Assembly: GCA_026315105.1 (NCBI GenBank)
Contig: CM048744.1
Coordinates: forward strand, 366,999,159 to 367,063,158
Source: Locusta migratoria
Taxonomy: Eukaryota > Arthropoda > Insecta > Orthoptera > Acrididae
DNA length: 64,000 nt
Direction: 5' to 3'
Position 1 is the stretch's first letter. Each line of letters opens with the position of its first letter. The notes under the pieces were generated by a model that did no database searches, had not been told where the DNA came from, and saw only the letters and a program-made list of their open reading frames with translations. A program made the position numbers and the translations under genes. Below are positions 54,456 to 63,870 of the stretch, piece by piece.

Positions 54456-55949
54456 GCTCCCGCAATATCAACCTGCTAACCGGAGGTACAAATGTTACTG
54501 GGAAGCGTCCATGTGACTCTGCACATTCAGTTTTGTCTTGTGGTACCCAGGGCCGGCCCGAACAAATTCGACGCTCTGGGCAAATTATTTTAATGGCGCC
54601 CCATTTAATAAAATCACAACAGAATATCAATGTAAGATACACATTGCATCTTTTTTTTATTTAAATACATATTCACAAAATATACATACATATATTACCC
54701 CATATAACGTTACCACTTACAGTGTTCTATTCAACGACTCAGTGATTGTGGTCTTCACGTCTTAATAAATCTCCACAGCATCACAGTACAGGACAGTTAC
54801 CTTGATATCTCGTGGATGTAGAATCTTCATAAACCACAGCATCTACATAACCTGCTTATAGGAATCCCTAGAATTCATTCAGAATACGTGCAGCTAGAGA
54901 AATGTTCTCTATTTTATGTGTGCGTCAAAATTAAGGCAAGAACGCAGAACAAACACGAGGTATCTGAAAAGCTGTTTAATTTCATCACTTTCACCCTACA
55001 ATGCATTACAACGATATGTACATCGGTGCCCAACCGGCATAGTGGCGGGTGGGAAGCTGTTACAAGACTGCCTTTTTCGATCTTTGTGTTGGCTCCTTTT
55101 ATAGTCTGGCCTACAATACCATACATTGTTACAACTATTAAAGATATGAAAAACAATTAGTTTGGCCATGTTATGGCAAGATAATAGCAGATTTTCGTTC
55201 TAAATTAAGGTAACTATTAATTTACATCGATTCATAATAATCCTGCTTTCATATATTGGGTTGCAGAACTGAAATATGCTTAACTATAAAATACAACAAT
55301 GCATTGTTTGTTTATACTAATATCTTCAAAAATAGTGAAGGGAAAATGTTCCTACCATGTACAGAATAATGAAATAAAGTATCAGTTGTTTTGCTGTATT
55401 CAAGAACACGGGAATATTTCATATAGGCTTATTTAACATACAATGCTGCCCATGCTGGCAAGTTTATATTCGAAACATTTATTATATTTGTGTTTTCATG
55501 GCCAGTTCCTACTCAAATATACAACAGAATATATCTCTAAGCATACTATTTCACTTTATGTTTTCCTAAAGTGCATATTAGCAGGTTTGAGTTTCATGGT
55601 CATGTGCTCTTGTTTATTTTCCTATGATGAAATGTTATTTGTTTGTCTTCCTAGCAATTATGTGTCTTCTCTTTACCATTACTTTATCTAGAAATCATGT
55701 TTCTTATATTACACACACTCTAAGATCACAAACTGACATTTAATAGTTGAGGTTCTAATAAAATAATTTGTTTAATTTGTTATTTGGATGGTGAAGTAGT
55801 AAACATTTAGCTCTGTAGCTTGCCTATTACATCTCACCCATTAAAATGGAACATATAATACATTTTATACAGTAATGTTACTTTTCATGGTGTTTACATT
55901 TTGTCTTTTAAAAAGGTTTTGGTTGATAGTTTACAATAATTGATACAAT

Positions 55950-56450
55950 TATAAACTTCATTATACAAAGAGTGACACGAATTTCATTTTTCTTGCCTTG
56001 CCTTTTGTAAAATCTGAGACAGTCTCCTTTAAATCAACTAGTCTGCTGTTTCTCATTCAACTGACGAAGTTGCCAATCCCACAATTCTTTCTTGAGTCAT
56101 TGTGGATCGCAGATATGTTTTTATGAATTTTAATTTTTCAGACGCTGCGCTCACCACTGGATACAGACATACTAAGAGTAAGCAACACTCTTAGTGCAGT
56201 AACTAAATTAGGTATAATAAGTCAATTTTTACAAATATTACTCAGAACATCGTGTGACCCTGAGTTACTGGATAATCTGCTAGCAATGGCAATTCATTGC
56301 ATAGATCAGTAGCATCAATATCTTTAGAGTATTTGTGAGTTAGAGACTCTTCCAAATTAACACATTCTGCAAGAACAGCTTTGGGAGTTTAGTTTTGTAC
56401 ATCATGTATGTTGTACAGACAGCCAAATACACGATTTAGGTTGTTAATCT
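55950..56450 (-). pseudogene. hAT transposase C-terminal dimerisation region
   Basis: The complement reads NRVFGCLYNIHDVQN, CNELPLLADYPVTQ and then, in shifting frames, LRVLLTLSMSVSSGERS V and FIKTYLRSTMTQERIVGLAT SSVE. This corresponds to the hAT family C-terminal block (LLTLPVSxAxAERSFSxLKxIKTYLRSxMxxxRLxxLAxL) as in ZMYM1-like transposases. Several stops. The catalytic N-terminal part is not recognisable. Confidence 0.75.
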
Positions 56451-56461
56451 GATTACATCTC

Positions 56462-56612
56462 AAATGTTCAAATGTTTGTTATGGAACTTAACTACGGGGT
56501 TATCAGTCCCTAAACTTACAAACAACTTATCAACTACCTTATACTAAGAACGGCAAAAATATCCATGCCCGAGGGGGGATTCGAACCTGTCCCCTCGGCG
56601 ACCGCGGCCGGC
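56462..56612 (-). mobile_element. SINE1 nested in the hAT element
   Basis: Antisense SINE1 with part of the tRNA head deleted (gattcgaacctgtcccctcg then gcgaccgcggccggc). A perfect 12-bp duplication TGATTACATCTC lies at 56450-56461 and 56613-56624. Confidence 0.92.
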
Positions 56613-56815
56613 TGATTACATCTCTCGTCAATTGAAGTTATTGCAATATCGACAGCTTTGATGACGGGATAATTAGTTGCAAACTGCTACTCGTCTATTC
56701 ATTAAATGCTTACTGGCAAAATTCTGAAGAGTCAAAGAGAATGCACGTAACATTGACTTGCACTCGTCTCTTGCCTGTGTCTACGTGTAGTAACCGGAAA
56801 TTCGTCGCTCCTGGA

Positions 56816-57070
56816 CCGAGCGAAGTGGCGCAGTGGTAACACACTGGACTCGCATTCGGAAGGATGGTGCTACAAACCCACCTCAGGCCATCCTGATTTA
56901 GATTTTCCGTAATTTCCCTAAATCACTCCAGGCAAATGCCGGGATGGCTCCTTCGAAAGGGCACAGCCGATTTCCTTCCACATCCTTACCCAAACATACC
57001 GAGCGTCAGCTCCGTCTCTAATGACCACGCTGTCGACGGGACGTTAAACGCCAAGGTTCCTCCCTCCCAC
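56816..57070 (+). mobile_element. SINE3 in the hAT element
   Basis: tRNA-derived head gtggcgcagtggtaacacac and a decayed B box, then the characteristic body catcctgatttagattttcc, ctaaatcactccaggcaaat, gccgggatggctcc and gggacgttaaacgccaag. A perfect 10-bp duplication CGCTCCTGGA lies at 56806-56815 and 57071-57080. This SINE body is widespread in insect genomes. Confidence 0.88.
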
Positions 57071-57224
57071 CGCTCCTGGAACCGCAGAGCAACAGCAAAG
57101 TAAGCCGCACCGCAAGCCCACAAGAGTTCGTAGCGCACGACGAATTTGCCGCCCTTCAAATTCGAGCGCCCTGGGCAATTGCCTAGTTTGCCTATATGGA
57201 CGAGTCTGCCCTGGCCGTACCACA

Positions 57225-57720
57225 GATTGACAATAAATATTGACACCGCAAAGAATGTGCCTCAGACAATATGAGGACAACTATCACAAATAGTGAAAGT
57301 TAACGAACTTTAATATACGAAGCATTTATATAGTATGTCCTGATGTGAGGACGCCATGACCTAAAGGGTTGATGTCGACTTAGGTAGTACCAACGTTCAT
57401 TAGCTGGCAATAGTTGAGTTTTCGAGGCGCGTCCAGATAGTACGTTTCCCTATACCTGTATATTTTAACATAGACGACATAGTTACATGAAAAACTTTAT
57501 TGGCAAAAAGTACACCAACGTTTCAGCTATTTTCGGCATCGGCATCAAAAGAATTTAAACACTCGTATTATAGCGGGATTAACTTTTGTATACTTGTGTC
57601 ACAGACTTCTTCCGCGTGTGCACGAGACCAGTGTGTGACAGTTGTTTTCATCTCCTGCTGTGAAACAATACGGAAACTGAGACCTGATGTTCAGAAAAAG
57701 CGTGGAATGCTTACAGCATG
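57225..57720. other. Unassigned sequence with a solo GAAAC module
   Basis: Around 57490-57545 the complement reads ttttgatgccgatgccgaaa, gctGAAACGTTGGTGTAC and AATAAAG, the layout shared with fold-back ends, but with no second arm visible. Otherwise nothing recognisable. Confidence 0.4.
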
Positions 57721-57754
57721 ACCGCGCGAGTTGGCATAGTGGTAGCACAATGGA

Positions 57755-57959
57755 GCCGGCCGCGGTGGCCGAGGAGACTAAGGCGCTCCAGTCACGGTCT
57801 GCACGGCCACTACGGTCGGGGGTTCGAATCCCCCCTCGGGCATGGATATTTGTGTCGTTCTAGTTCGTAAGTAGTTCATAAGTAGTTTGTAAGTTTAGGG
57901 ACTGATGACCCCGTAGTTAAGTCCCATAGACTATACAAACATTTGAAAATTTTTCGCTA
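57755..57959 (+). mobile_element. SINE1 nested in SINE3
   Basis: Complete head gccggccgcggtggccgagg and B box GGTTCGAATCC. A perfect 12-bp duplication TAGCACAATGGA lies at 57743-57754 and 57960-57971, splitting the SINE3 A-box region. Confidence 0.93.
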
Positions 57960-58084
57960 TAGCACAATGGACTCGCATTCGAGAGGACGGTGGTTCAAAT
58001 CCTACTCTGGCCATCCTGATATAGTCATTAATTTAGACAACATTGTCAGAGAAGAGAAACAGCGATCTATTTGGTATGATTAAT

Positions 58085-58263
58085 ATTACAAAAACAGTCT
58101 TGATCGCAAACATTAACAGTTATTTACTAACTGGGCCTAGGACAGCCCAGCCGAGTCCAGCAATGGCCACATGGGCTACATTTTATTCCGAAGATGACTT
58201 ACGTCAGGTCGAAACGGGTTAATAAATAACTTAATTTTTGCGATAAAGCCCGGGTTTTTGTAA
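58085..58263. repeat. Small fold-back element in SINE3
   Basis: attacaaaaac at the left pairs with gtttttgtaat at the right. Inside, atcgcaaa-cattaa...gttatttactaac mirrors gttaataaataac...ttaatttttgcgat. The centre has gcctaggacagcccagccga. The right arm carries the hammerhead-like module at 58182-58226. It disrupts the SINE3 body. Confidence 0.78.
58182..58226 (+). ncRNA. Hammerhead-ribozyme-like motif with strong stem I
   Basis: Stem I UUUAUU (58182-58187) pairs perfectly with AAUAAA (58221-58226), so the poly(A)-like hexamer doubles as a stem strand. The core reads CCGAAGA (U4 to C), then stem II GAC with GUC, GAAA at 58211-58214, and stem III AC with GU around a GG loop, then U-U. The core mutation predicts weak activity. 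Confidence 0.4.
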
Positions 58264-58326
58264 TACTATTTTGCCAGAATGGTTCATTTGAAAGGGTACA
58301 GCCGAATTCCTTCCCCATGCTCCCCC

Positions 58327-58373
<47 letters not shown>

Positions 58374-58376
<3 letters not shown>

Positions 58377-59027
58377 CAAGCTTAGTCGTCAAACGCTAAG
58401 CTTCCTTCGTTACTTCAGGCCTATTGATGTTCCATAACAATGTTCACCACACGGCAACAGTTTTGTATAAGATCGGGTGGCAGCTGTGATAGTGTAGCAA
58501 AAAGCCCTAATCTTGCTTCCAGCGATTTTTATCTGTCCTTGCACATGTAAAAAATTCCTGTCCTCCGCCGAGCGTTATGTCATCGAAGACCTCTACACAA
58601 CCGTTGTACACTGGTTCCATTCACAGACGGCAGACTTCTATGACACTGGCACACAAAAACTAATCCCGCGGCATTACAAGTGACTCAGTTCTTTTGGTAA
58701 CTACGTCTAAAAATAGTGCAACCTTTGCATCATGTAAATATGTTGTCTTTGTTAAAAAAATAGGTAAACTTACTTTCTCGATGTGCATCGTAATCGTTTT
58801 ACGTACACTTACCGTCCAGTCAAATTTTGTTAACTGAAAGCCTTGGTTACACAAGCCTACAAAATCGACAGGATATTAATTTAATAATTAGCATATAAAT
58901 ACTATTATCACGTAAATAGCTTTAAATTGTAAATTTGGTTGTCGTCCGAATGCCGACTCATATAACATTATAAACCATCACGATGAAGTTTGGTTGATAC
59001 CTAATTAGGTAACACAGTTGTCGAAGT
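58374..59027. other. Unassigned sequence
   Basis: The frame 58660-58854 (minus) has no recognisable domain. Nothing else recognised. Confidence 0.4.
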
Positions 59028-59205
59028 GGTCTGTGCGGGAATGGCTGTACGATTCTAGACGCCATTTCAGGGCCTGCGCGGCCACTCCCGCCGGATGTTC
59101 GAGTTTTCCCTCTGGCATGATCGTGTGTGTTGTCCTTAGGTTTAAGTTAAAGTAGTTTGCATGTCTAAGTTGGTCCCATAGGTTTACATACATTTGATCA
59201 TTTTT
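59028..59205 (+). mobile_element. SINE1 subfamily b, diverged
   Basis: Body gtgttgtccttaggtttaag, ggtcccataggtttacatac and tail atttgatcattttt match the other subfamily b copies. The B box is decayed (TGTTCGAGTTT). No TSD resolved. One of the older SINE copies here. Confidence 0.72.
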
Positions 59206-59231
59206 CATGCGAAACGCTATTTTTTATGGGA

Positions 59232-59770
59232 TCGTGATGCTGAAGGAATTATTAGGTAATGAACAATATGGGTGGTAGATGACTTTTGTTGCTTGGGCTG
59301 TAAAATAACGTATGATGGTCGCAGTACAGAGGATATAAAATACAAAAGTTGTTAATACTGAATATTTATTAAGACGGTAGGAAGTCTTTTGTGAAGGTAT
59401 TTATGTGGAGTGTTGCCTTGTACGCGAGTGAAACATGGACGATAGGTACAGGAAAGAGGCTTTTGAAATGCTTTGTTACAGAAAATACTGAATATCGAGT
59501 AAATAATGAGGAGATATTGAACCGAACTGGGAAGGAAAGCAACACCTTGACTAAAAGAAGCGATAGATTGGTAGGAGACATTCTGAGGCATCAAGGTATC
59601 GTGAATTTAGCATTGGAGGGAAGTGTATGGGCGTAAAAATCGCATTGGGAGACGAAGAGATGAATACAGTAAGCAGATTCAAATGGATGAGGGTTACCGC
59701 TCCTATGAGGAGATGAAGGGGCTAGCTCATGATAGTCTCCCGACTAAAGAGCGCAACAAAACAAATCAGA
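59232..59770 (+). mobile_element. LINE-A copy 6, 3' part only
   Basis: Starts DAEGI-like (gatgctgaaggaattattag). The frame 59391-59636 reads MKVFMWSVALYASETWTIGT, YRVNNEEILNRTGKESNTLT and RLVGDILRHQGIVNLALEGS. It ends near gactaaagagcgcaacaaaac, the decayed 3' tail. Short internal deletions. No RT palm. Confidence 0.8.
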
Positions 59771-60437
59771 TCGTTTAATAAGAGGTTTTCAGCCAAGATC
59801 GCTTTCTTCGTTTAATTACATAACCGGTTTCGGCGTACTAGACGCTATCTTCAGACCTGTAATAATTTTTAACATAGCAAAATATTGTACATCCACATTG
59901 ATGTGTCATCTAAATAAAATTTACACGTCAATAATAAAACGTCTAAACCCATCTTTCTCAAGGTCTAACTCAGAGGCACTTCAGAATCAAACTTCAACTG
60001 GTTACTGAGTCAGTATTGAACAAATCTAGGTCGCCCCAATAATGTGTTCCTTATATAAATCAGATCGTATTTATATTCTTACCTAGCCATTAAATAGATA
60101 ATTCCTTGGTTTCACATGAGATCTCACAAATGTTTGTGGTGGAAAGACTGCGTTGGAAGACTTGCATTTTATTTTTCTTCTATATTTTTCACTTTTTTAA
60201 TGGGATTACATTTATCTTTTACTTAAAACACTGAAGTGAGTTATAACCTAGCCAACACAGGGCAGCATTCCCAGTAAGAGAGACAAGAAAAAAACCGGAG
60301 GGATGTTTGCTAACGACGTCAGCGAGTGCAGCGCTGCTTCTGAGAAGCCTCCATCAGTTACCTGGCCCGTTAGTTGGGCTGGATTTTTGTGGTTTTCCCC
60401 CGTTGCTTGATTCAGCTCACTAGAAACTGACCAGTCG
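59771..60437. other. Solo hammerhead-like terminus and unassigned sequence
   Basis: 59783-59870 carries an antisense fold-back-type end (gctttcttcgtttaattaca then taaccggtttcggcgtacta) but no second arm was located before 60400. The region 60290-60430 is moderately GC-rich and unassigned. Confidence 0.4.
59815..59863 (-). ncRNA. Hammerhead-ribozyme-like motif, solo
   Basis: The complement has stem I AUUACA pairing with UGUAAU (6 bp, with an internal GGU/A loop), an intact core CUGAAGA, and stem II GCGU with ACGC around CUAGU. GAAA follows, then stem III AC with GU around CG, then U-U. Two bases precede stem II and one follows it. No second arm nearby. Confidence 0.42.
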
Positions 60438-62215
60438 ATGGAACGAGCACAGCAGAAGCAACTGGGAGTGAGTCTGTTACAGAAACAACGTCAGCATTCT
60501 TTTCGAGTAACAAGCGGCAACCACAGAAGAATATATACTCGGGGCAAATCACAAACAATACCTTCACTACATGATAGTAATGGCGATCCTGCCGATGATA
60601 GCGCTACTAAAACAGAGTTACTAAACATAGCTTTTAGAAACTCGTTCACCAAAGAAGACGAAACGAATATTCCAGATTTCGAATTACGAACAGATGCCGT
60701 AATGAGTAACGTAGAAGTAGATATCATCGGAGTAGTGCAGCAACTAAAATCAGTTAACAAGAACAAGTCTTCTGGTCCGGATTGTATACCCATTAGATTT
60801 CTATCTGATTATGCTGAAGCGATAGCTTGTTACTTAACAGTCATATACAACCGCTCTCTCATAGAAGGATCTGTACCAAAAGATTGGAAAGTTGCACAGG
60901 TCACACCTATATTCAAGAAAGGCAGTAGGAGTAACCCACTAAACTAAAGGCCTATTTCATTGACGTCAATTTGCTGCAGGGTTTTGGAACATATCCTGTA
61001 TTCAAATATTATGAATTATCTCTAACAGAACGATCTATTGACCCAAGGTCAACAGGGATTTAGAAAATATCGTTCATGCGAAACACAACTAGCTCTTTAT
61101 TCACACGAAGTGATGGGTGCTATCGACAAAGGTTCGCAAATCGATTCCGTATTTCTTGATTTCCAGAAAGCTTTTGACACCGTACCTCACAAACGGCTTT
61201 TAATCAAATTGCGTGGTTATGGTATATCGCCCAAAATTTGCGATTGGATAGGGGATTTCCTGTCAGAGAGGACACAGTTCGTAGTAATCGATGGTAAGGC
61301 ATCGACTAAAACAGAGGTGATATCGGGCGTTCAACAGGGTAGTGTTATTGGTCCTCTGCTGTTCCTTATTTACATAAACGATTTAGGTTGTTTGCAGATG
61401 ACGCCGTCATTTACCGTCTAGTAAAATCATCTGAAGATCAAAACCAACTGCAGAACGATCTGAATAACCTATCACTATGGTGTAAAAATTGGCAATTGAC
61501 TGTAAATAATGAGAAGTGTGAAGTCGTCCACATGAGTACGAAAATAAATCCGTTAAACTTTGTTTAAAAGATAAATCAATCAAATGTGAAGGCCGTAAAC
61601 TCCAAAAAATATCTAGGAATTACTATTACTTCAGACTTAAATTGGAAAGAACACGTAGATAATATCGTGGGAAAGGCGAACCAGAGACTGCGTTTTATTG
61701 GCAGAACCCTTAAAACATGCAACAGAACTACAAAAGAAACTGCATACACTACGCTTGTCCGTCCATTGTTGGAGTACTACAGCCCAGTGTGGGATCCTTA
61801 TCAGGTGGGTTTGACGGAGGACATCGAAAGAGTCCAAAGAAGAGCAGCTCGTTTCGTATTGTCACGGTACAGGGGAGACAGCGTTACGGAAATGATACAG
61901 GATCTGGGATGGGAATCATTACAACAACAGCGCTTATAGCTGCGCCGTGGGCTAATTGCGAAACTCCAATCGCCAACATTCTCCTCCGAATGCGAAAATA
62001 TATTGTTGACTCCCACTTACATAGGTAGAAATGATCATCAGAATAAAATACGAGAAATCAGATCTCGAACAGAGAGATTCAGGTGTTCTTTCTTCCCGCG
62101 CGCTATTCGAGAATGGAATGGGGGATAAATAGTATAATTGTGGTTCTATGAACCCTCTGCCAGGCACTTAAATGTGATTTTCAGAGTATCTCAAGTAGAT
62201 ATAGATGTAGAATTT
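60438..62215 (+). mobile_element. LINE-B copy, best preserved (CR1/Jockey-type)
   Basis: Covers the RT N-terminus to the 3' UTR. The frame 60438-60947 ends VNKNKSSGPDCIPIRFLSDY...KDWKVAQVTPIFKKGSRSNP, then a stop, then RPISLTSICCRVLEHILYS. The frame 61038-61421 reads GQQGFRKYRSCETQLALYSH, VFLDFQKAFDTVPHKRLLIK (catalytic Asp) and VISGVQQGSVIGPLLFLIYI NDL. One frameshift later comes LFADDAVIYR with the catalytic FADD. The frame 61586-61939 holds NSKKYLGITITSDLNWKEHV and PVWDPYQVGLTEDIERVQRR AARFVLSR. Only a few lesions, so comparatively young. Confidence 0.87.
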
Positions 62216-62261
62216 GATGAACAACAAGTATTACTTCTGAAACATGGTTGCACTGTTTGCT

Positions 62262-62410
62262 GGCCGCGGTGGAGCTGCCGAACGCATTGAGGCGCTATGT
62301 TACCCCCGTCGGGAGTTCGAATCTCCCCCCTCGGTCATGGATGTTTGTGTCGTCTTTAGTATAAGGTAGATAAGTCCCTTAAGCTTTACAAACATTTGAA
62401 CAATTTTTAA
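62262..62410 (+). mobile_element. SINE1, short variant
   Basis: Head tggccgcggtggagctgccg, B box AGTTCGAATCT and a shortened body; tail acaaacatttgaacaatttt. Flanks CTGTTTGCT (62253-62261) and CTCTTTGCT (62411-62419) match at 8 of 9. Confidence 0.8.
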
Positions 62411-62628
62411 CTCTTTGCTAACGCAGGCCTCTGTTTGATTATATTATTATACCTAAAAGTCTCAGAGTATTCACCGCACAGCGCAACGGGATTTAAACCA
62501 TAGTTGCAAAATCATGCAATCTAAAAATAACATTTCAGTTGTTGCATGCGGATATTCAAATAAGAGAAACTTCTCTACAGCAGTAAAGAGAGAACGAAAA
62601 ATAGTCAGGCAACTGCACACGAGAACTG

Positions 62629-62809
62629 TTCAAAATGTTCAAATGTTTGTAAAGCTTATGGGACTTAACTACGGGATCATCAGTCCCAAACTTACAAACT
62701 ACTTATGAACTATTTACGAACTAGGACGGCACAAATATCCATGCCCGAGGGGGGATTGGAACCCCCGACCGTAGTGGCTGTGCTGACCGTGACTAAAGCG
62801 CCTCAGTCA

Positions 62810-62847
<38 letters not shown>

Positions 62848-62988
62848 TGGCTCGGCAATTGCCGAGCACTAAGAAAAATTCCATATAGACTCATTTAATG
62901 TTCCCCTCCACGGAAATCTTTAGTAAAAGGCGAAAGATTTATTCGTTTTGAAGGGAAACCAGAGTGTCACCTCGGCCACCGCGGCCGG
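62629..62988 (-). mobile_element. SINE1 carrying a nested U5 snRNA retrocopy
   Basis: Antisense SINE1, split at cagtcacc | tcggccaccgcggccggc by 150-160 bp of U5-derived sequence. The outer perfect 13-bp duplication CACACGAGAACTG lies at 62616-62628 and 62989-63001. Subtracting the insert leaves a normal-length SINE1. Confidence 0.92.
62847..62967 (-). pseudogene. U5 snRNA (pseudogene): U5 snRNA retropseudogene with poly(A) tail
   Basis: The complement begins ACACTCTGGTTTCCCTTC and carries AAATCTTTCGCC followed by TTTTACTAAAGATTTCCGTG G, the invariant U5 loop I region that contacts exon ends in the spliceosome. Then come GGGGAACATTAAATGAGTC, an Sm-type site AATTTTTCTT and a 3' hairpin CTCGGCAATTGCCGAG. 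Length about 121 nt, the normal size of U5. A pure 35-base A tail follows (T run 62812-62846 on the plus strand). Short TCACC/GTCACC repeats flank it. The tail and position inside a SINE point to LINE-mediated retrotransposition of a polyadenylated U5 RNA. No snRNA promoter element can be expected or seen upstream. Confidence 0.9.
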
Positions 62989-63619
62989 CACACGAGAACT
63001 GATAAAGCAGGATAGGTGTACTCCATATGTACAAATACTTACACAAACAGAAAAGAGTAGTAGCAAAAAATAGGACAACAAATATGGTTTCTATTTGTCT
63101 GGGTAGTATCTCCTTCCGAACAGTACGCGGGATGATTATTTTTGTTCCGAACGCAAATAAGAACGTTCAAAGTAGATTTTCAAAAATTTCACCACCAGCT
63201 GCAGTGCGATTTTGACTTCTATTGATAACATAATGTCTTTGCGTTCTTTTACGAGGGTTGTACTATTCACAATCGGAACGTTCAAATCGGCCCTTGTGTT
63301 TACTTTTTGTTTGTAGACTACACGTTTAAAATAATCCCTACGGGGGAAAAACCAATTTGCACCAGGCTGACCGAACTGTAACCCAGCTGGGGTCTAGCAT
63401 GAAAAAGTGCCACACGACCAGCAGCAGCCGTTAGTGATAAATGATGACGTTCTTCAATCGAAATTATCTGTGATTGCTTGTGTATGTAACTGACTGGAAT
63501 AAACGGTTTCTTACTATCGTTCAGTTTTTTCCTTTTCTGCAGTATAATTAAAAATGTAGGTGAGGAGCATAGTCATTGTATCCATTTATCTATATGTATA
63601 ATACAATATTGTGTATAAT
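62989..63619. other. Unassigned AT-rich DNA
   Basis: The frame 63027-63215 has no recognisable domain. No repeats identified. Confidence 0.4.
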
Positions 63620-63742
63620 ATAGCAATAAGGACAGTTTACAACTCACCGCGAAGACGTGGCGACAAGCTTGCGACAGACATGTGCCTGTCGCAGCTCGTC
63701 GCCACGTCTTTGCAGTAAGTTGTAAACTGTCCTTATTGCTAT
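63620..63742. repeat. Compact hairpin element, about 60-bp arms
   Basis: Left arm atagcaataaggacagttta then aagacgtggcgac; right arm gtcgccacgtctttgc then taaactgtccttattgctat. The centre gcgacagacatgtgcctgtc gc is itself palindromic. Almost no loop, so RNA or single-stranded DNA would fold tightly. No coding potential. Confidence 0.88.
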
Positions 63743-63794
63743 GTTATTAATTCCAACTTGGACTTTCCATTACAATATTGTTTATGTTTTACAG

Positions 63795-63870
63795 GGTTGT
63801 TTTTATTTAGCTGAGCCGTTTCCTGCTTACAAGGCCATCTTCAGACTTTAGTATCTGAAGAACAAACCGT
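63795..63870 (-). repeat. Solo fold-back-type terminus with GAAAC module
   Basis: The complement reads aagtctgaagatggccttgt then aagcaGGAAACGGCTCAGCT AAATAAA, the same core order (CTGAAGA, GAAAC, AAATAAA), but stem III does not form well. The element may extend past the window end, where no second arm is visible. Confidence 0.45.

Larger units (their letters stand above)
54548..57213 (-). mobile_element. hAT transposon, 2.67 kb, inserted in the gypsy LTR
   Basis: The left end CAGGGCCGGCCCGAACAAAT and right end (read inward) CAGGGCAGACTCGTCC share the hAT-like CAGGG start and subterminal GCGCYCTGGGC blocks (gacgctctgggcaaatt; gcgccctgggcaattgcc). 8-bp flanks GTGGTACC (54540-54547) and GCCGTACC (57214-57221) match at 6 of 8. 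The transposase remnant is antisense. SINE1 and SINE3 are nested at 56462-56612 and 56816-57070. Confidence 0.78.
53293..57224 (-). repeat. gypsy LTR, split by a hAT element
   Basis: Proposed LTR, complement start TGTGGTACC (57224 side, continuing across the hAT) and end CGTAACA at 53293, so TG...CA. Without the hAT and its duplicated 8 bp it is about 1.26 kb. A TATA box and poly(A) signal fit a promoter-containing LTR. It includes internal tandem duplications at 53300-54200. Only this 5' LTR is present; the 3' LTR is lost with the 3' half of pol. The outer boundary is inferred from joining the two hAT flanks. Confidence 0.6.
57721..58373 (+). mobile_element. SINE3 split by two insertions, poly(A)-tailed
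   Basis: Head gttggcatagtggtagcaca at 57731, then SINE1 (57755-57959), then actcgcattcgagaggacgg and B-box region ggttcaaatcc, catcctgat, then a fold-back insertion near 58025-58270, then gccagaatggttcatttgaa agggtacagccgaattcc and a pure 44-base A run (58329-58372). The fragments join into one SINE3. Confidence 0.85.

Noticed and set aside
62847..62967. U5 as a functional snRNA gene
   Set aside because: It has a genomic poly(A) tail, sits in the middle of a SINE and has SINE sequence rather than an snRNA promoter upstream.
2285..62988. tRNA genes at SINE heads with perfect B boxes
   Set aside because: Each is embedded in a repeated SINE body with TSDs and lacks a convincing cloverleaf with a paired acceptor stem, so they are SINE promoters rather than tRNA genes.
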